NCBI GenBank assembly: GCA_024636395.1
Contig: JAGXHD010000058.1
Span: forward strand, 1-10,175
Source of the DNA: Sulfitobacter sp.
GTDB taxonomy: Bacteria; Pseudomonadota; Alphaproteobacteria; Rhodobacterales; Rhodobacteraceae
DNA length: 10,175 nt
Reading direction: 5' to 3'
Shown here: in pieces, positions 1 to 6,619 of the stretch
Numbering within the stretch: position 1 is the first letter of the stretch
Layout: each line of letters begins with the position of its first letter
Position numbers and translations under genes: made by a program
Notes under the pieces: model-generated
The model's input: the letters and a program-made list of their open reading frames with translations, nothing else
The model's database searches: none
What the model was told of the DNA's origin: nothing

Positions 1-504
1 AACCTGCGTCTTCTCTAAAGACTGATCGCCAGTGCGCACACAACGAATGGCACGCGGACCATGATCCATCGTCATCATAAGGTCGCCGACCCTCAGCGCC
101 TCCACTGCGCGTGGACCGTCGGGCGTGTCGATCATCGTGCCGGGCGCATAGCAGGGGATCGTGCCGGGGTTTGGTGAGGACTGTGCGTAATATGTTGCGC
201 CGACATCGCTGGTTTCGACGGATTGCCCACCAGACGTCAAGTTCCCGAGGCCTCTGCTCGTTTGGCCCGCCGCAGGCCCGTCACTCGCGGTAATGGCGCC
301 GTCGCCACTGAGGAACTGAACGACATTGCCCTGATCATCGATCAAGCCTACGCCCCAGTTGTTGCCCATGTCGGGCAAGCCATCAGCCATAGTCACGAGA
401 TAACCGTCATTTCCCGCAAACGTACTGTCGTATTTACCGTTCAGGGAATGGGTGTATCGTATGGTTCCAAGGGAGTCATAAACGGCGATCTGATAGCCCG
501 ACAG
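1..504 (-). pseudogene. Hint-domain protein, internal fragment cut by IS21
   Basis: The minus strand is open for 168 codons from the IS21 edge to the window start, without a stop. About residue 118 it reads PCYAPGT, then TPDGPR, a VGDLMMT segment and DHGPRAIR. This is the beginning of a Hint (hedgehog/intein-type) self-processing domain as found in many Rhodobacteraceae secreted or RTX-like proteins; the Cys of PCYAPGT is the expected nucleophile. The preceding 110 or so residues are rich in Gly, Asp and Asn and resemble the extracellular N-terminal part of such proteins; I cannot name a domain there. The 5' end is missing because the IS21 left end lies at 505, and the rest of the gene continues off the window to the left. 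No start codon or promoter remains, so expression is doubtful. Family assignment is by motif recognition. Confidence 0.72.
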
Positions 505-534
505 TGTTGATTGTCACCGAGAACTGACCCGGCA
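505..534. repeat. IS21 left terminal inverted repeat
   Basis: This 30-bp sequence begins TGTTGATTGTCACC and is the exact reverse complement of 2972-3001. It fixes the left boundary of the element. Confidence 0.93.
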
Positions 535-554
535 TTGTCACCGAGACTTGACCC
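512..554. repeat. IS21 left multiple end repeats
   Basis: Two direct 19-bp copies, 512-530 (TGTCACCGAGAACTGACCC) and 536-554 (TGTCACCGAGACTTGACCC), differ at two positions. IS21 elements carry such repeated transposase-binding sites at each end. Confidence 0.85.
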
Positions 555-577
555 ACCCAGTTGTTATGTTCTTTGCG

Positions 578-1369
578 TTATGATGGCGTCAATGCCGCTG
601 TCTCCTTTCGTTTCTTTTTGGCTGTCGCGGAGCTGGCCTTGAACCGGTAGCTGTCATTGCCGGTCTCGAGAATGTGGCAACGATGTGTGAGGCGGTCGAG
701 GAGCGCGGTGGTCATCTTTGCATCACCGAACACGCTGGCCCATTCGCTAAAGCTTAGGTTGGTTGTGATGACGACGCTGGTGCGCTCGTAGAGTTTACTC
801 AGAAGGTGGAACAGCAACGCGCCACCCGAAGCGCTGAACGGCAGATATCCCAGCTCATCCAAGATCACCAAATCGGCTTTCACCAGCACCTCGGCGATCT
901 TTCCTGCCTTGCCTTGGGCCTTTTCCTGCTCCAACGCATTGACCAACTCGACCGTGGAGAAGAAGCGCACACGCTTGCGATGATGCTCGATTGCTTGAAT
1001 GCCGAGGGCGGTAGCGACATGCGATTTTCCCGTTCCAGGGCCCCCGATCAGCACTACATTCTCAGCCGCGTCCATGAACTCGCATCGGTGAAGTTGGTGC
1101 ACTAATGCTTCGCGGACTTCGCTGGCGCCAAAGTCGAAGCCAGAGATGTCCTTGTATGCCGGAAAGCGTGCTGCCTTCATGTGGTAGGCGATGGAACGCA
1201 CCTCACGTTCAGCTATCTCGGCCTTAAGCAGCTGCGACAACATGGGGATCGCTGCATCGAAAGCGGGCGATCCCTGCTCATGCAGGTCCTGCACGGCCTG
1301 TGCCATGCCCGGCATCTTCAGGCTGCGCATCATGATGACGATGGCAGCACCGGCGGGATCATGACGCAT
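578..1369 (-). CDS. istB: IS21 transposition helper ATPase IstB
   Basis: An AAA+ ATPase of 263 residues that loads with IstA on target DNA during IS21 transposition. Visible motifs are a Walker A GGPGTGKSH (about residues 109-117), a Walker B LVILDELG (about 167-174) and a sensor-like VVITTNLSFSEW near residue 200; the tail is basic (AKKKRKE). I chose the ATG at 1369 rather than the one at 1414. It is preceded at good spacing by GGAAGGA, gives the usual IstB length, and overlaps the istA stop by only 11 bases, an arrangement that suggests translational coupling. The protein appears full length with no frameshift, so it is probably functional. Family assignment is secure. Confidence 0.93.
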   Translation of the reverse strand: MRHDPAGAAIVIMMRSLKMPGMAQAVQDLHEQGSPAFDAAIPMLSQLLKAEIAEREVRSIAYHMKAARFPAYKDISGFDFGASEVREALVHQLHRCEFMDAAENVVLIGGPGTGKSHVATALGIQAIEHHRKRVRFFSTVELVNALEQEKAQGKAGKIAEVLVKADLVILDELGYLPFSASGGALLFHLLSKLYERTSVVITTNLSFSEWASVFGDAKMTTALLDRLTHRCHILETGNDSYRFKASSATAKKKRKETAALTPS

Positions 1370-2888
1370 GACGTGTTCCTTCCGTGGTGCGTAGCCCGTC
1401 ATATCGTGCGACATTGGCCTCGGGCTCCTTATTCAAAGAAAGGGCCGCAGGCGGGGTCACATCAGGCTGGTCTATCGGTGCGCCATCCACCAGCCTGTGA
1501 AGTAGGTTCAACACATGGGTTTTTGTTGGCACGCCCGCCTCCAGCGCCATTTCCACCGCGCAAAGCACGGCCTGTTCGTCATGGTGGAGTACCAAGGACA
1601 GGACGTCGACCATCTCGCGGTCACCACCTGGCCTACGCAACATCTGATCCTGCAGCTTCCGGAACCCTTCTGGCATCTCAACGAAGGGCGCCCCGTTGCG
1701 CAGCGCGCCGGGTTTGCGTTGAACCACCGCCAGATAATGGTGCCAGTCATAAATAACGCGCCCTGGTTGACGGTGTGAGCGATCAATAATGCGCTCATGC
1801 GTGCAGACCACGTGGCCTTCGGCGACGATGACCAGCCGTTCAGGATAGATACGGAGACTGACAGGACGGTTCGCAAAGCTGGCAGGCACTGAGTAGCGAT
1901 TACGGTCGAATGCTATTAGACAAGTGGGGGACACCCGCTTGCTCTGCTCGACAAAGCCGTCAAACATTGTGGGCAGTGGCATCAGCGCGGCCTTCTCGGC
2001 GTCCCAGACATCCGCAATGTTGCCAGGCAATCTGCCATGCGGTGTCTCGGCCCACAGAAGCTTGCAGCGCTCCTCCAGCCATTCATTCAGCGCATTGAGG
2101 TTCGGAAAGGCGGGCATGAGTTGCCAAAGCCGATGGCGGGCGTCGCGCACACTCTTCTCAACCTGACCTTTCTCCCACCCTGCCGCAGGATTGCAGAACT
2201 CAGGGTCAAAGACATAATGGCTGGTCATCGCAAGGAACCGTGCGTTTACATCGCGCTTCTTGCCGACACCAATCCGGTCAACGGCTGTCTTCATGTTGTC
2301 ATAGACGCCACGCCCCGGAACACCCTCAAACACCCGAAAGCCATGCCAGTGGGCATCGAACAGCATCTCATGCGTTTGCAGCAGATAGGCCGGCACCAGA
2401 AATGCGCGGCTGTGCGACAGCTTGATATGGGCGACCTGAAGCTTGAGACGCTCGCCCCCGACATAGGCCCAGTCCTCGCTCCAATCGAATTGGAACGCCT
2501 CGCCCGGCTGAAAGACCAACGGCACGAAAACACCCCGGTCAGTCGTATGTTGAGCACGCTGTCGTTCGCCCTTCCAGTTCCGCACGAAGGCCGCGACACG
2601 CTCATATGAGCCATCAAAGCCGAGCTGAACCAGATCCGCATGCATCTGTTTGGCCGTTCGCCGTTCCTTCCGTGATTTACGCTGCTCAGACAGCAACCAG
2701 CCTGTCAGCTTCTCAGCGTAAGGGTCCAACTTGCTCGGTCGGTCCAAAATTTGGAACTCGGGCTCAACTATCCCTGTCCGCAGATACTTCTTGATCGTGT
2801 TGCGAGACACCCCTGTCCGGCGCGCAATCTCGCGGATGGGCATCTTGTCTCGCAGAGCCCATTTCCGAATAATCCTCAAAAATCCCAT
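1359..2888 (-). CDS. istA: IS21 transposase IstA
   Basis: A 509-residue DDE transposase. The N-terminus has a helix-turn-helix (IREIARRTGVSRNTIKKYL, about residues 18-36) for binding the terminal repeats. The RNase H-like catalytic core follows: first Asp in FQFDWSEDWAYVGG (about 135), second Asp in VYDNMKTAV (about 197) and the likely Glu in WEKGQVEKSV (about 244). A C-terminal beta-barrel-like part follows (LIAFDRNRYSVPASFANRPV). The ATG at 2888 is preferred over a GTG three codons upstream, because GGAG lies about 8 bases before the ATG and would overlap the GTG start. The gene ends inside the beginning of istB. All key residues are present, so it is likely active. Confidence 0.93.
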   Translation of the reverse strand: MGFLRIIRKWALRDKMPIREIARRTGVSRNTIKKYLRTGIVEPEFQILDRPSKLDPYAEKLTGWLLSEQRKSRKERRTAKQMHADLVQLGFDGSYERVAAFVRNWKGERQRAQHTTDRGVFVPLVFQPGEAFQFDWSEDWAYVGGERLKLQVAHIKLSHSRAFLVPAYLLQTHEMLFDAHWHGFRVFEGVPGRGVYDNMKTAVDRIGVGKKRDVNARFLAMTSHYVFDPEFCNPAAGWEKGQVEKSVRDARHRLWQLMPAFPNLNALNEWLEERCKLLWAETPHGRLPGNIADVWDAEKAALMPLPTMFDGFVEQSKRVSPTCLIAFDRNRYSVPASFANRPVSLRIYPERLVIVAEGHVVCTHERIIDRSHRQPGRVIYDWHHYLAVVQRKPGALRNGAPFVEMPEGFRKLQDQMLRRPGGDREMVDVLSLVLHHDEQAVLCAVEMALEAGVPTKTHVLNLLHRLVDGAPIDQPDVTPPAALSLNKEPEANVARYDGLRTTEGTRHAS

Positions 2889-2941
2889 GTCTACCACTCC
2901 AGTAGCCCCCGGCTAAATCAAGCAGGGGCAAGGTTGCACAT

Positions 2942-2994
2942 GGGTCAATTCTCAATGACAATTTCTGCAGTTGCCGGGTCAGTTCTCGGTGACA
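2942..2994. repeat. IS21 right multiple end repeats
   Basis: The inverted 19-bp unit occurs twice here, imperfectly at 2942-2960 and perfectly at 2976-2994. It mirrors the repeats at the left end and is the likely transposase-binding array. It also lies just upstream of istA and so may overlap its promoter. Confidence 0.8.
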
Positions 2995-3001
2995 ATCAAC
3001 A
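2972..3001. repeat. IS21 right terminal inverted repeat
   Basis: A 30-bp perfect inverted copy of 505-534, ending GGTGACAATCAACA. It fixes the right boundary of the element, directly against IS3 coding sequence. Confidence 0.93.
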
Positions 3002-3462
3002 GGGGATACATTGAAGTCGTGCTGGAGCAGGATCTTTTGATAGTCGTGAGAACAGTATTGCGATCCACGATCCGTGTGGTGAATGCAGCCTTTCGGTGGC
3101 GACCGGAATGCAATCGCCATCTTTAGCGCCCTGATAGCAAGTTCCCGTTTCATCCGATTACTTACCGCCCTGCCGATCACGCGTCGAGAATGCAGATCCA
3201 GGATGACGGCGAGATATAGCCATCCCTCACGCGTCCAAATGTAATTAATATCACCAGCCCACTTCTGGTTTAGCGCATCAGGGTTGAAGTCACGATCCAG
3301 CAGGTTTGTTGCGATGTTGAACTTGTGGTTGCTGTCGGTTGTGACCTTGTGTTTGCGGGTCCGCACGACAGATATTCCGTTTTGAAGCACCAAACGGCCA
3401 ACACAAGGATGCCCGACATTCAAGCCGATCTCTTTCAGTTCTTCGGTCATCCGTGGTCTGCC

Positions 3463-3503
3463 CCTCTCGGGACATTGCTGCGCAATACCCTGCCGTGCAG
3501 TGC
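3463..3503. repeat. Small palindromic insertion 1 in the IS3 remnant
   Basis: 41 bases interrupt the usual SLGSY-GRPRM junction of this OrfB and shift the frame. On the plus strand it starts CCTCTCG and ends CTGCCGTGCAGTGC. Inside is a hairpin of 3470-3478 with 3482-3490 (9 pairs, two of them G-T, loop TGC). The ends resemble the insertion at 3672-3711. That it is an insertion rests on recalled family sequence, not an alignment. Confidence 0.5.
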
Positions 3504-3671
3504 ATAGCTACCCAGGCTAAGACGGGACTGCTGCTTGATATGCGCCAGTGTGACCAGATCAGATCGTTGACGGCGACTGGCAGGACGACTGCGGTATGCC
3601 CGCAAACCTCGCATGCTGATGTCCATGACCTGACAAAGGCGCGCTGCCGGAAATGCGTCCCGGTGTTCTTC

Positions 3672-3711
3672 CTCTCTCGTGCATGCACACATGCACTGCC
3701 GGGTAGTGGCC
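3672..3711. repeat. Small palindromic insertion 2 in the IS3 remnant
   Basis: About 40 bases separate RFRF from EEHRDAF in OrfB. The plus strand carries CTCTCTCG at one side and CTGCCGGGTAGTGGC at the other, close to the borders of insertion 1. The centre is a perfect 7-bp stem (3679-3685 with 3690-3696, GTGCATG/CATGCAC, 4-base loop). The exact borders are uncertain by a few bases. Confidence 0.45.
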
Positions 3712-3758
3712 GAACCTAAACCTCACGGCTTTTGGCTCGCGAAGAACTGCGTTGCTTC

Positions 3759-4704
3759 CTAAGAAACAGCCATGTCATCCTCCTCGGGAAGTTCCAGCAA
3801 ATCATATCCCAAAGACCTTGTCCTTCGTTTTAGATTGCCGAGGACGCGGCTGCGGCACTGGTCTTCGTAGTGGGATGCGCCGGGGTCGTGATAGGTCATG
3901 CCGTGTCGCAGTGTATTGTAGAACAGAACGGCAACCTTGCGCGCTGTCGCTGTCACTGCTTTGGACCCGCCTGCACGTGCGGCGAGGCGGTGATAGAAGG
4001 CACCCAAAGCGGTATCACTGCGTCCGATCGTGACAGCGGCCAGTCGCAACAGGGCGGCGGCGCGGCTTGATGAGCGTCGGGTGCGTGACGACTACACCTT
4101 TCCACCCGAGATCTTATTACACGGGCCAAGCACAGCCAAGACGTGAAGTGTTTGGCGCTTGGCCATGCGCGCAGATCAGTCCCGCACTCTCCGACCAGCT
4201 TGAGGGATAGGGACGGGCCCAGTCCATGGATCTGGGTCAGGTCGACCCCAAGAACTCCAAGAGGGCGGCGCGCACATCGAATGCGGGCGTACCGACCTGC
4301 TTTGTCTTCGTGCGAACCCGGGGCAGATCGCTGGGGTCGTGATCTTGATCCGCGGCCAAGCTGTCCAGCACAGCTTTAAGGTTGCGGTCACATTCCAACA
4401 TCGTGGCCTGATAGAAGTCATAAAGGTCCAGCGATTGGGTGAGGGCAAAGATGTGTTCAGGCCGATCATTGCCATTGAGCGCAGCTTTGATTGTTTCGAC
4501 CGAGGCGTGGCAACGGACATCGCGATATGATGCCAACACATCCAGATCGCGCTCGCCTGCAACGACGGCGCGGATGATCCGCATACCTGTGACTCCGGTG
4601 ATATCCGACACGACATGATGAAGCTGAAGGTTCATCTCAATAATGGTCTCAATCATCGATTTTGTCGGAATCTTCTTCGCCATCATCATTCCTCTTGTTG
4701 GCAA
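3759..4704 (-). pseudogene. IS110-family transposase remnant, 5'-truncated and frameshifted
   Basis: On the minus strand the order is MNLQLHHVVSDITGVTGMRIIR, then RDVRCHASVETIKAAL, DLYDFYQATMLECDR and RKTKQ-like linker, then VDLTQIHGLGPSLSLKL (Transposase_20/HhH region), SAKHFTSWLCLA, GNKISGGKV, SSRTRRSSSRAAALLRLAAVTIGRSDTALGAFYHRL and a C-terminal LFYNTLRHGMTYHDPGA. This is the C-terminal two thirds of an IS110-type transposase. The N-terminal DEDD RuvC-like domain is missing. The remaining sequence changes frame near 4248 and again near 4118, and has an in-frame TAG after GGKV (near 4092), so it is dead. Its stop at 3759-3761 directly abuts the IS3 orfA tail, so the downstream end of the IS110 element has also been lost. 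Start codons at 4704 (TTG) or the ATG cluster near 4684 have no functional meaning. Confidence 0.85.
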
Positions 4705-4875
4705 CAGAAGGGCGTGGGTTATGCAAATCCGTAATCTTCCTAATCGGGATCGCCAAACGTGGCGTTACCACTCTCAAGTTCGCATCAACCCATAGGCTAC
4801 GTTTTTTAACGGGGTTGCGCCAAATGCCGGACCTCCAATAAGCGATCGGCCTCTGCCCTCCGGCTGCAACCGTAG

Positions 4876-5175
4876 CACAGGCTGTTAGATGATCCTGCGC
4901 ACGACCTGTCGTCGGCTATCGCCTTGGGCTGTCTGCCTTTGCTGGTCGCCCATGACGCACCCGCAGCGAACTTCTCAGCGATTGACGGGCAAGCCAAGCT
5001 AGACGAACGGGCCGCGCATGTCGTTTGGCTGTCTACGGCGCAGCGTGACGGCTTCCCGGCCTGTCAGGTGGTTCGGGTAGCCCAAGGGCAAACCCTGCGC
5101 CAAGCGGCTGTTGCTGCGGGTGTTGACCCCGACGCCGACCGCTTGGTCGTGGGCATTCCCGAAATCTGTTTCTGA
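4876..5175 (+). CDS. Unidentified ORF, possibly a remnant
   Basis: I do not recognise this protein. The frame is open from a TAG at 4873 to a TGA at 5173-5175, about 99 codons. The only candidate starts are TTG or CTG codons, such as TTG at 4924 or CTG at 4882, and none has a good ribosome binding site. The peptide contains SAIALGCLPLLVAHDAPA, a stretch with VVWLSTAQRDGFPACQVVRV, and QTLRQAAVAAGVDPDADRL, which could form a helix-turn-helix; that last point is a guess. Codon third positions are GC-rich and the frame ends 26 bases before a strong terminator, which favours real coding origin. Before the TAG the same frame continues back to 4810 and includes CAKCRTSNKR, so this may be the tail of a longer gene interrupted by a nonsense mutation. 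It lies just upstream of a decayed IS110 copy, consistent with decay. Confidence 0.35.
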   Translation, partial: HRLLDDPAHDLSSAIALGCLPLLVAHDAPAANFSAIDGQAKLDERAAHVVWLSTAQRDGFPACQVVRVAQGQTLRQAAVAAGVDPDADRLVVGIPEICF

Positions 5176-5201
5176 AATCCAAGGGCCAACTTGGAACGAC
5201 T

Positions 5202-5234
5202 GCCCCGGTTGCTGCAAAGTGCCGGGGCTTTTTT
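5202..5234 (+). terminator. Rho-independent terminator
   Basis: A 7-bp GC stem GCCCCGG/CCGGGGC (5202-5208 with 5222-5228, 13-base loop) is followed by TTTTTT (5229-5234). It closes the unidentified ORF ending at 5175 and separates it from the AT-richer gene downstream. Confidence 0.8.
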
Positions 5235-5348
5235 AGTTCTGTTCGTTGCAAGGGATGCGACAAAGAATGTCAGACAAGCAATTCGGTTTGGTGTTCGGGG
5301 AAAATTTTGAGTTACATTTCTAGGCTGAAAACGGGGCGCTACCCTTAA

Positions 5349-6222
5349 TCTGATGTTGCGCAGTTTTACATTCAAGCAAGGTTCGACCACGGACCATTCA
5401 TTCGGGAAGTTGGTGACTTCATCGCTCATCCGCGCCGCGATAAGGGGTTAAGCTTTAATGCTATCATTGGCAGTTATTCCCAGATTGCATTTTTTCAAAG
5501 ATATCAAGGGACCGCTAAACGTGAACTTGGTGCAGTAGGGGTGTGCGAGTGGTGGCTACGGCCATATTTCGAAAGGAAGTTGGAGTTTTATTCAGGTTCA
5601 GAGTTTAAGAAGAACCTAAGAATGAGTAAAGCCGAACTAAAAGCTGAAATCGCCTCATGGTTTCCTGATAAGGAGCGGTTTCCAACAACCGTTCACGCGA
5701 GAAATCCTTACACGTTTTATAATATTGCAAGTTTTTTTTAGTCGCCTGATTGGCGGTCCTGCCGCCTTTACGGCGGAACATGCGAAAAAAGAGTTGCGAG
5801 GAGCATTTAGGACATTTGGTATCCCAATTGAGATTGTTGACGATTTTATGATTGCTACTGCGGTTGTACTGAATGGATTGATTGTGGAGCTTGCGCATGG
5901 AGTTACGGCAAAAATTTCGATTCATGTTTCGAAGACGCGGCACACCCGAGTTGAGGGCGGTGATCTGAACCTCCTGAAGCATGGCGGATACCTTGCTATT
6001 CACCATCCAGATGGTCCGCTTGAGATTTCGATAGCAACTATCTCTCCAAAGGAGCATGGTCTTGTTGATATTGGGATCACTCTTTTGGACACTGAAGTGG
6101 ATACCGAGCCCTATTTTGACCGTTCACTTGTTGAACTTGAGCATCCTAGCATCTTAAGGCTTAAGCTTGAGCGAGAACTTCAGTTTGAAGCTTCACGCAA
6201 ACCTCAAGTGAGCGCCTGTTGA
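5349..6222 (+). pseudogene. Unidentified protein gene split in two frames at a T8 run
   Basis: The first frame is open from a TAA at 5346 to TAG at 5739-5741 (FIREVGDFIAHPRRDKG, CEWWLRPYFERKLEFY, SWFPDKERFPTT, YTFYNIASFF). The second, shifted by one base, runs from the same point to a TGA at 6220-6222 (SRLIGGPAAFTAEHAKKELRG, GIPIEIVDDFMIATAVVL, HPDGPLEISIATISPKE). With seven rather than eight T at 5732-5739 the two join into one protein of about 290 residues, reading IASFFSRLIGG. I do not recognise the family; no transmembrane segment or catalytic motif stands out. No ATG or GTG start exists before 5541 in the first frame, so the 5' end is also damaged or lies in another frame. Base composition is clearly more AT-rich than the neighbours, suggesting acquisition. 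Decay is the simplest view; transcriptional slippage is possible. Confidence 0.6.
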
Positions 6223-6225
6223 CTG

Positions 6226-6251
6226 CATGAAATTCAACTTCATGGTGAATT
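6226..6251. repeat. Overlapping inverted repeats downstream of the split gene
   Basis: CATGAA (6226-6231) pairs with TTCATG (6239-6244), and the overlapping AATTCA (6231-6236) pairs with TGAATT (6246-6251). They sit 3 bases after the stop of the split gene. There is no T-tract, so they are not a classical terminator. Their role is unknown and they may be chance. Confidence 0.3.
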
Positions 6252-6383
6252 ATGTCACGAGTGCGTGAGCGGTTCGCGACCGTCGGCACTGTTTTCAGCG
6301 GGTCCCGCGACATGCAGTGTAACATGCAAAACAACAGCTCTGCTTTAAATTTTGCAATAAAAACAATAACTTAAAGGTGATTT

Positions 6384-6473
6384 TGGCGGAGAGACAGGGA
6401 TTCGAACCCTGGGAACCCTTGCAGGCTCAACGGTTTTCGAGACCGCCCCGTTCGACCACTCCGGCATCTCTCC
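6384..6473 (-). tRNA. tRNA-Ser (anticodon CGA)
   Basis: The minus strand gives a 90-base tRNA including an encoded CCA. The acceptor is GGAGAGA/TCTCTCC with G discriminator, the T-arm has GGTTCGAATCC, and the long variable arm is typical of class II tRNA-Ser. The anticodon loop is CTCGAAA, giving anticodon CGA, which reads UCG. The 3' end points to the left, toward the mobile-element-rich region, which is the side where tRNA-targeting elements insert. Confidence 0.95.
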
Positions 6474-6491
6474 GCGGGGATCTGGTGGGTC

Positions 6492-6520
6492 CGTTTAGTC
6501 GTGATCGGACAGGCTGGCAA
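6492..6520 (-). promoter_or_regulatory. Candidate promoter of tRNA-Ser
   Basis: On the minus strand TTGCCA (6520-6515) and TAAACG (6497-6492) are separated by 17 bases, placing transcription start about a dozen bases before the tRNA 5' end. The -10 is weak. This is a proposal by eye. Confidence 0.35.
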
Positions 6521-6560
6521 GAGGGGTTTTGCCGCAGCAGGCATCACACGGGGAATTTCA

Positions 6561-6588
6561 TTGCTCCCAGTCGTGGATCACCTAGATT
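6561..6588 (+). promoter_or_regulatory. Candidate promoter of the DUF2059 pair
   Basis: TTGCTC (6561-6566) and TAGATT (6583-6588) are separated by 16 bases, about 30 bases before the ATG at 6620. This would leave a short leader containing the AAAGGA ribosome binding site at 6606-6611. Proposed by eye. Confidence 0.35.
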
Positions 6589-6619
6589 GGCGGGCATGAA
6601 GCCCTGAAAGGACTGTTTG

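Larger units (their letters stand above)
505..3001 (-). mobile_element. IS21-family insertion sequence, complete
   Basis: A 2497-bp element bounded by 5'-TG and CA-3' with 30-bp perfect terminal inverted repeats (505-534 and 2972-3001). It carries istA (transposase) and istB (ATPase helper) overlapping on the minus strand, the standard IS21 arrangement and size. Each end also holds a second, imperfect copy of the end repeat, as expected for IS21 multiple terminal repeats. Both genes are open and keep their catalytic motifs, so the element could be active. The flanks differ: a Hint gene on the left and an IS3 orfB fragment on the right. No 4-, 5- or 8-bp target duplication is visible (left flank ends cccgacag; right flank begins ggggatac). 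Confidence 0.93.
3002..3758 (-). pseudogene. IS3-family transposase remnant (orfA tail plus orfB), truncated and interrupted
   Basis: Read on the minus strand, 3758-3723 encodes the last residues of an OrfA (EATQFFASQKP, stop). OrfB follows: a HTH_21-like start with FPAARLCQVMDIS, then SLGSY, GRPRMTEELKEIGL and the rve integrase core. The core keeps the first Asp (QKWAGDINYIW) and second Asp (IHHTDRGSQYC). The catalytic Glu and everything after HDFNVS is missing because the IS21 end lies at 3001. The frame is broken twice by about 40-bp insertions, at 3463-3503 (between SLGSY and GRPRM) and about 3672-3711 (between RFRF and EEHRD). The 5' part of orfA is absent. It cannot make a functional transposase. 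The family is clear; the exact IS name is not determined. Confidence 0.88.

Noticed and set aside
1181..1756. A 191-codon plus-strand open frame
   Set aside because: It is antisense to istA/istB, and its peptide has no recognisable domain.
5255..5323. A 22-residue ORF (MRQRMSDKQFG...) upstream of the split gene
   Set aside because: It could be the true N-terminus of the split gene, but joining it needs a further frameshift and loss of the TAA at 5346. There is no clear ribosome binding site. Not supported as a gene.
3002..5400. CRISPR array or defence system among the mobile debris
   Set aside because: There are no regularly spaced repeats, and no Cas, nuclease or toxin-antitoxin motifs. 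The two hairpin insertions are only two copies and are unequal in the centre.
6223..6400. An attachment-site repeat of the tRNA 3' end
   Set aside because: I looked for a second copy of the acceptor/T-arm sequence in the left region and saw none, so no att site is claimed.
6377..6607. A plus-strand ORF over the tRNA (MILAERQGFEPWEP...)
   Set aside because: It is the antisense of tRNA-Ser. Such peptides are a known annotation artefact.
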